Assembly: GCA_039679645.1 (NCBI GenBank)
Contig: JBDKUO010000062.1
Coordinates: forward strand, 1 to 64,000
Direction: 5' to 3'
DNA: 64,000 nucleotides
Source of the DNA: Armatimonadota bacterium
GTDB taxonomy: Bacteria; Armatimonadota; UBA5829
A program made the position numbers and the translations under genes. Under the pieces are notes generated by a model that worked only from the letters and a program-made list of their open reading frames with translations, searched no databases and was not told the origin of the DNA. Numbering within the stretch: position 1 is the stretch's first letter; each line of letters starts with the position of its first letter. Positions 58,919 to 64,000 of this stretch are shown one piece after another.

Positions 58919-58941
58919 CTCTCCACTCTCTACTCTCAGCT
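58919..58941 (+). repeat. Dispersed 22-base sequence, copy 2
   Basis: Identical over 22 bases to 34881-34902 on the opposite strand, and it runs into the stop codon of the second papain-like protease on the other strand. A related sequence lies near 55469-55491. Confidence 0.5.
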
Positions 58942-60667
58942 AAAAAACACTGGCAGAGGTTATCTCCCGCTCAGATTTGTGCGTGCCGTCGGGCTTGTAT
59001 GTCCCAAGCGTTCCGATTACCGTTACAGACTGACCCAATGAAAGGCCGGCCCCATCGGCATCTACTCTGATTCCTGTAGGAATATCGGGGTCTTGAACGT
59101 AGATACAATCGGAATATATCGCCGATACAAGCACTCCATCCAAACGAATATATGGACCGTCCGCTATTTCCTTGACATTTCCTACAGAGACAATTACCGG
59201 ATTGGATGCGAATGCTTTCAGGCATACACTGGCATTTGCCACTTGTGAAGTCATATCCGACCAACTGATGCCGTTGCTGCTTATATAGGTCTCGCCTGAG
59301 TTCGCCGTTGCTGCGCTTGAGTAGCCCACGTAGGGATACTCATAACCTATCGGATAGTTATATCCGGGAGTGGTCAGTTTCACAACGCATGAATATTTTG
59401 TTCCCAAAGTCAGCAAGACAGGCGTGTTGAGGGTAACCGTGTGATAACCTGCTATCGATATGGTCCCGGTTTGGGTGCATACGAGTGTTCCCGATGTCGG
59501 CTTTGATGTAGGGCTTTTATAGATTCTGAATTCATAACTTGTGCTGTCTTTCAGAGCATACCACGCTGCTGCTCGCAGAACGCTATTAGAATCGGCAGTA
59601 AAGACCATTGCTGCCCATGCCGTATTGCTACCGTAACCCCGCATAGCAACCAAACCCAGGGAATCATAAGAGTATTGAGTATCGTATTCATCGGGCGCGC
59701 CTGCAAGAAATACAGTATTTTCATTCGGGACGTCGGCGCTGTAAGCCTTTCCCATATTGGCGTCATAATACGATATCCAGAAGTAACCTGCGCTACCCCA
59801 GCCTGTTCCCCAACTGTTTTTTATTAGGAACGCGCCGTTCCCGGACGGTATGCTGGCAAAATTATTGGCTGAGTAGTTGTCGTCCCATCCGACTATGCAA
59901 ACAGCATGGTTGGGTTCGTTCAATGCCGAACAATAATATGCCGTGGTTGAAGATTTATAATAGCTGCTGCCCCAATAAAATGAGGTGTATACAGCCCCAT
60001 AGTTCATCACGGCGTTTTTGATTGTGTCATTGTCCGTAGAACTGGCACGGTCCGGCAGAAAGATCACATCCTGCACATGTTTTCTGGGCGAAAGCCCCGA
60101 CGGTGAGGTGCAAGAGGTGGTGTGGGGATCTTCAGTATCGAGCACGGGACCATCCCATCTGGCCAGATATGCCGTTGCCATTGCCCTATTGCCGCCATAG
60201 CAGCATGCATAATCGAACCCATGCCTGTTTTTCATATTATTTTCGGAGAAGTCCCATGTTTCATTGGGCAAAAGATACGATTCCAGAGAACCACATGCAG
60301 CGAATGCCCAGCAGCTTCCACAAGGATTTTGATTCTTAACCAGTGTCAACTTTCCCATTGTGCGAAGATCATAAGACGAGGGAAGAGATGAAAATGTCTC
60401 ACCCAATATAGACACCTTGCGGCTTGATTTGGGTAATACAAAAGGCTCCGGGACGAGTCCGGTGGCGAAAGTGTCCGACTCCGACTCCGACTCGCTGGCG
60501 CTCAACGTGCTGACGGCTGCCTGTTTATTGATGTATTCAACAAACTTTGGGTTCATCGGCGCTACCGACGGTCTTGTTCCTACGCCGAGTGTAATTGTGG
60601 GTGCGCAAAATGCGCCGACAGCGACAGTGGAGAATACGATGAGTGCCAGGAGTCTAATGATCTTCAT
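58940..60667 (-). CDS. Second secreted papain-like (C1A) protease with an OB-like tail
   Basis: The 575-residue paralogue of the giant protease has a signal peptide, propeptide and C1A domain: Gln113, Cys119 in PCGSCWAFAA, His254 in PNHAVCIVGWDD and Asn284 in IKNSWGTGWG. The lectin-like domain follows (AAWYALKDSTSYEF, then KLTTPGYNYPIGYEY). Unlike the long one it has no NHL or Ig repeats; it ends in about 90 residues resembling an OB-fold/YhcR-type domain (GPYIRLDGVLVSAIYSD, then SVTVIGTLGTYKPDG). The start at 60667 fits the signal peptide; the frame runs on upstream through the promoter area. Role: extracellular proteolysis. Confidence 0.87.
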   Translation of the reverse strand: MKIIRLLALIVFSTVAVGAFCAPTITLGVGTRPSVAPMNPKFVEYINKQAAVSTLSASESESESDTFATGLVPEPFVLPKSSRKVSILGETFSSLPSSYDLRTMGKLTLVKNQNPCGSCWAFAACGSLESYLLPNETWDFSENNMKNRHGFDYACCYGGNRAMATAYLARWDGPVLDTEDPHTTSCTSPSGLSPRKHVQDVIFLPDRASSTDNDTIKNAVMNYGAVYTSFYWGSSYYKSSTTAYYCSALNEPNHAVCIVGWDDNYSANNFASIPSGNGAFLIKNSWGTGWGSAGYFWISYYDANMGKAYSADVPNENTVFLAGAPDEYDTQYSYDSLGLVAMRGYGSNTAWAAMVFTADSNSVLRAAAWYALKDSTSYEFRIYKSPTSKPTSGTLVCTQTGTISIAGYHTVTLNTPVLLTLGTKYSCVVKLTTPGYNYPIGYEYPYVGYSSAATANSGETYISSNGISWSDMTSQVANASVCLKAFASNPVIVSVGNVKEIADGPYIRLDGVLVSAIYSDCIYVQDPDIPTGIRVDADGAGLSLGQSVTVIGTLGTYKPDGTHKSEREITSASVF

Positions 60668-60800
60668 CGAGCGTATATCCTTATATGGATTTGATATAAT
60701 TGTTCCATATTGCACGCGTTCAACCGTAATCTAGCCCAAGCAATGCTATTTGTCAAGGTATCCAAGTTGTTTACAGTCCAATGGAAAGGGGGAAGTTAAT

Positions 60801-61355
60801 GTGCGAAAGATGATATGGATTTTGATAATCGCGGCGACTTTGTGCTCGTGTAAGAAAACAACTGTTGTCGCCGCCGGCAAAGCTGGAGTCAAGATTATGA
60901 CAATTCAGGTCACCAGCGCTGCATTCAAGGAGGGAGAGAGTATCCCTTCAAAATACACCTGCAAGGGATCGAATATCTCCCCACCGCTTGTATGGACAAA
61001 TATTCCAAGCGCTGCAAAGACAATTGCCCTTATTGCCGATGACCCTGACGCGCCGATGGGCACATGGGTACACTGGGTGCTCTACAACCTGCCCGGCAAT
61101 ATAAATGAGCTTCCGGAAGCGGTCCCCAATGAACAACACCTGCAAAACGGCGCATCTCAAGGTGTCAACAGCTCAGGCAAGGTTGGCTATCAGGGCCCCT
61201 GCCCTCCCAGCGGCACGCACAGATACTACTTCAAGGTCTACGCGCTCGATACCCAGCTCAAACTCAGCGACGGCACGACCAAGTCTCAGCTTTTGGAGGC
61301 TATGAAAGGTCATATATTGGCCGAAGGCAGACTGATGGGCAGGTTCAGTCATTAG
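60801..61355 (+). CDS. PEBP/YbhB family lipoprotein
   Basis: The 184-residue product is a Raf-kinase-inhibitor-like (phosphatidylethanolamine-binding) protein: SPPLVWTNIP, then DDPDAPMGTWVHWVLYNLP and GTHRYYFKVYALD, the ligand pocket. The N-terminus MRKMIWILIIAATLCSC is a lipoprotein signal with acylation at Cys17, so it is anchored outside the cytoplasm. The GTG start at 60801 lies behind GGGGGAAG. A function as a phosphate-ligand binder or inhibitor of peptidases is known for the family, not specific here. It is divergent from the papain-like protease. Confidence 0.88.
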   Translation: MRKMIWILIIAATLCSCKKTTVVAAGKAGVKIMTIQVTSAAFKEGESIPSKYTCKGSNISPPLVWTNIPSAAKTIALIADDPDAPMGTWVHWVLYNLPGNINELPEAVPNEQHLQNGASQGVNSSGKVGYQGPCPPSGTHRYYFKVYALDTQLKLSDGTTKSQLLEAMKGHILAEGRLMGRFSH

Positions 61356-61468
61356 AGCTTGTCGTATTCCTCCGGATTTTTCTGAAAATCATACCGGTAA
61401 ATGCAGAAGGTCTACTGACGGCAAAGAATAAGAAGTTCAGAGAGACTGTAATCACCGGAGGAATCAAC

Positions 61469-64000
61469 TTGGATAAAAAGGGCTTTGTAAACCCGGATAA
61501 CATACTCAGACCCGCGCCGTTTTGGGCAATAAACAGCGCTATCTCACCTGAAGAGGCCGCAAGGCAGATCACGGATATGATCAGCGTCGGGCTTTCCGGC
61601 GGTTTTTTTCACTCGCGCCACGGGCTCCTGACCGATTATATGAGCGATGAATGGTTCGAGGCCATGCGCGCAGCACTGAAAGCAGCCAAAGACAACGGCG
61701 GATATCTCTGGCTCTACGATGAAGACCTCTGGCCCAGCGGCAACGCGGGCGGCCAGGTAGCGGGCAAAAAGGACGAGTATCGAGCGACTCATCTTCTGGC
61801 ATGCCTTGTTGCGGCGGGTGAGGATGCGCCTGAGCTTAATGATGATCAGATCATAAAATACTGCTATGCAATCAAGTGCCGCAAAAGACTCAATCTAAAT
61901 GACTTCGAGTCCGTCCCGCTCGATAAGATAGATGGGTGCAGAGAGTATGAGCGGCTGTTCATGATCCGCTCATATGCGCCCAAGACGGGTTGGTGGAGCG
62001 GAGAGTCATATTCAAACCTGCTCAACCCCGAGGCAATGCGTGAGTTTATAAATCTCACACATGAAGTGTATGCCAAGGAGTTGGGTGAAGACTTTGGCAA
62101 GACGATCCCCGGAATTTTCACGGACGAACCCCAGCTTGCATATTCGCCCACCAGCCTGCCTTGGTATGACGGCATTCCTGAGTTATACGGCAAATGGATG
62201 GGCCGAGATTTCGAGTCTGACCTGCCGTTTCTGTTCTTTGATGGAGCCCAGTCCAGAAAGATCAGACTGCTTGTGAATAGAGCAATCAACAGGCAGTTTC
62301 TGGAGGCATATTCCAAGCAGCTCTTTGACTGGTGCGATGAGCATGGTATCGAGCACACCGGCCATTACGTGCCTGAAGATTCTATTCAGGATCAGATAAA
62401 ATATAACGCGGGCTCGATCATGGGCCACTATCGCTACCAGCACGCGCCGGGCATCGACCACCTCTGCAGGCAGGTCAAAGGCTTCAAATATGGCGAGGGG
62501 ATGCTCCTCACGGTCAAGCAGGTCTCATCAGCGGCTCGCCAGCTCGGTCGAAAGAGGGTGCTGGACGAAATCTTCGGCGTAAGCCGCCACACAAACACAT
62601 TTGAAGACTTCAAGTGGCTCGGTGATTTCGATCTGGCTCTCGGCGCAAATTTCTTTGTGCCCCACCTCACTTGGTATTCGGCTAAGGGACGCCGCAAGCG
62701 TGACTACCCGCCTGTGTGGAACTATCAGCAGACCTATTGGCATGAGCTTAATCCTCTCAACGATTACTTCTCGCGTGTCGCGTATGCCCTCACACGGGGC
62801 GAGGCCGCAGTCGATATAGTGATGCTCCACCCGGTCGACAGCGCCACCGCTGCCCGACGGATAGGAGTGGAAGCGCGTGCATGCGCGGCGGGCAATACCC
62901 AGAGAGTGCCTCTTGATCTGCCGACAGAAGACCTGCATGTCGCTGAAGAATTGGACGGCTATTTGCGCAAGTCGCTGGATGCAATTCTTGCGACCGGCCA
63001 TGACTGCGACCTGGGAGACGAGGGCTATATCGAGGACATGGGGCGCGTATCGGGCGACAGTTTTGCAATCGGCGAGATGAGCTATAAGCTGGTGGTTGTC
63101 CCGCCGTCGACTACATGGCGGCCAAAGACATTCGAGCTTCTTAAAAAGTATAACGCCAACGGCGGCAAGATAGTTATCCTAGGCCAACTGCCGACTGAAC
63201 TCGACTGTGAAGATGCCGGTGATCAGTGGGAAGAGCTTGCCGGAAGACCCAATGTTTGGGCGCTGCCCTGCTCGACACGCGAGATTCAGGAAGCAATAGC
63301 CGAGATCGCTCCAAGCTCATGCACCATTACGGATATGGACGGCAGGTTCGTGCCGGATACATACGTGCATAGGCGGAGTGACTCGGACCAGGAGATAGTA
63401 TTCATTGTAAACTCCAGCCGTGATGACGCCAGAAGCTATATTCTCACCTTTAAGAATGCTGCAGGCAAACAGCTTGCCGAGTGGGATGCCTTAACGGGCG
63501 AATGCGAGACTGCCGAGCCTCTCGAATTGGGGAATGACCTGCGTGCGGAGATATCACTGCCGCCGTGCGGCTCTCTGCTGCTCACTCTTGGAGGGCAAAT
63601 AGAGCCATGCGAGATATCGGACGAGGAATATGAGGGGCATGAGCACGACGAGTCGGTCAGCATGACTGTCCTCGATGGCGAGTTCGACTTCCAGCGCTGT
63701 GAAGACAACGTGCTGGTGCTCGACCGTATAAGTGTCTCCTATGACGGCGGCAAGTCGTTTGAGCCTGAGGATCTGGAGTATCGCGTCCGCAAGAGTATTG
63801 CAGACCACTTCGGCACCACCCCTGCTCTGGAGTGGCAGCCTTGGGTTGCTATCCGCAAGCACTTATTTGATGACAAGGGCGGTAAAATCGTCCTGCGATA
63901 CAAGTTCACCAGTGATCTCAATAAGCCCAAGTCCTTTGCAGTAATCGAGGATATCGAGAAGGGAAGCCTTACGGTAAACGGCACTGCAGTCGATCTTGCC
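61469..64000 (+). CDS. Large glycoside hydrolase-like protein (GH106/rhamnosidase-like), partial
   Basis: At least 844 residues run to the window edge. The start TTG at 61469 has GGAGG seven bases upstream. N-terminal blocks PAPFWAINSAI, GGFFHSRHGLL and LYDEDLWPSGNAGGQ and the later GIFTDEPQLAY match the TIM-barrel region of GH106-like alpha-L-rhamnosidases and related large glycosidases, with a conserved acid pair in FTDEP. A Rossmann/GATase-like middle region (VVVPPSTTWRPKTFELL, then GGKIVILGQLPTEL) and beta domains follow. No signal peptide, so it may act on imported or cell-associated glycan. The 3' end is missing. Confidence 0.75.
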   Translation, partial: MDKKGFVNPDNILRPAPFWAINSAISPEEAARQITDMISVGLSGGFFHSRHGLLTDYMSDEWFEAMRAALKAAKDNGGYLWLYDEDLWPSGNAGGQVAGKKDEYRATHLLACLVAAGEDAPELNDDQIIKYCYAIKCRKRLNLNDFESVPLDKIDGCREYERLFMIRSYAPKTGWWSGESYSNLLNPEAMREFINLTHEVYAKELGEDFGKTIPGIFTDEPQLAYSPTSLPWYDGIPELYGKWMGRDFESDLPFLFFDGAQSRKIRLLVNRAINRQFLEAYSKQLFDWCDEHGIEHTGHYVPEDSIQDQIKYNAGSIMGHYRYQHAPGIDHLCRQVKGFKYGEGMLLTVKQVSSAARQLGRKRVLDEIFGVSRHTNTFEDFKWLGDFDLALGANFFVPHLTWYSAKGRRKRDYPPVWNYQQTYWHELNPLNDYFSRVAYALTRGEAAVDIVMLHPVDSATAARRIGVEARACAAGNTQRVPLDLPTEDLHVAEELDGYLRKSLDAILATGHDCDLGDEGYIEDMGRVSGDSFAIGEMSYKLVVVPPSTTWRPKTFELLKKYNANGGKIVILGQLPTELDCEDAGDQWEELAGRPNVWALPCSTREIQEAIAEIAPSSCTITDMDGRFVPDTYVHRRSDSDQEIVFIVNSSRDDARSYILTFKNAAGKQLAEWDALTGECETAEPLELGNDLRAEISLPPCGSLLLTLGGQIEPCEISDEEYEGHEHDESVSMTVLDGEFDFQRCEDNVLVLDRISVSYDGGKSFEPEDLEYRVRKSIADHFGTTPALEWQPWVAIRKHLFDDKGGKIVLRYKFTSDLNKPKSFAVIEDIEKGSLTVNGTAVDLA

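Overview
The window is a gene-dense stretch of a bacterial chromosome with no rRNA, recognisable tRNA, transposase, phage gene or CRISPR array. Starts are ATG, GTG or TTG, mostly behind Shine-Dalgarno sequences, and several promoters are close to the sigma-70 consensus. The gene mix suggests a free-living, Gram-negative-like heterotroph from a poorly sampled lineage: many secreted or glycoside-hydrolase-like proteins, BlaI/M56 regulation, pseudopilins, CdaA/CdaR c-di-AMP signalling, and a glycyl radical enzyme with its activase. Armatimonadota or Planctomycetota relatives are plausible, but this is inference from gene content. The glycyl radical enzyme, ferredoxin and HdrA-like genes point to anaerobic or micro-oxic life.

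Layout. 1-9000: partial oligoendopeptidase F, carbon starvation protein CstA, a secreted GHL10-type glycosidase with a secreted partner of unknown function, a small c-type cytochrome and a GT-C-like membrane protein. 8974-14183: glycyl radical enzyme plus activase, divergent from a cdaA-cdaR-ndk operon. 14261-18559: a deacetylase and sugar isomerase pair, then a BlaI repressor with an M56 sensor protease that carries a WD40-like domain. 18563-23833: a compact redox operon (details below). 23970-30425: MscS channel, FAD-linked oxidase, secreted phosphoesterase, an unknown membrane protein and a phenylacetate-CoA ligase. 30778-37902: a branched-chain amino acid type ABC transporter (livHMGFK) with a GH130 enzyme inside it and a GH-like protein at its end. 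38089-47767: a lipoprotein, a 1669-residue papain-like protease with lectin-like, Ig-like and NHL domains, an unknown protein, an ECF sigma factor fused to a PheS-like domain, and a GH-like protein. 47974-64000: DppA-type aminopeptidase, IMP dehydrogenase, TtcA-like protein, three pseudopilin-like genes, nitroreductase, an unknown protein coupled to a GCS2-type ligase, GNAT, a second papain-like protease, a PEBP lipoprotein and a large partial glycosidase.

The best candidate for an undescribed system is the minus-strand operon at 18563-23780. It holds an ArsR-type regulator, a small CxxC thioredoxin, a stand-alone HdrA N-terminal-like domain, a two-cluster ferredoxin, a DGC zinc-binding domain fused to a glycine-cleavage-H-like lipoyl domain, two further DGC proteins, an exported thioredoxin, CcdA and a lipoate-ligase-like protein. 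Nearly all junctions overlap or are very short. Near-identical dyad operators lie in front of arsR and in front of the rest of the operon. No glycine-cleavage P or T gene is present. The set reads as a dedicated lipoyl-carrier redox relay that also sends electrons across the membrane, in some ways like the sulfur-oxidising sHdr/LbpA/lipoate-ligase systems but with a different gene set. The second candidate is the sigma factor-PheS-like fusion at 44768-46018. Intergenic regions also carry small families of dispersed hairpins, two of which show compensatory base changes between copies.
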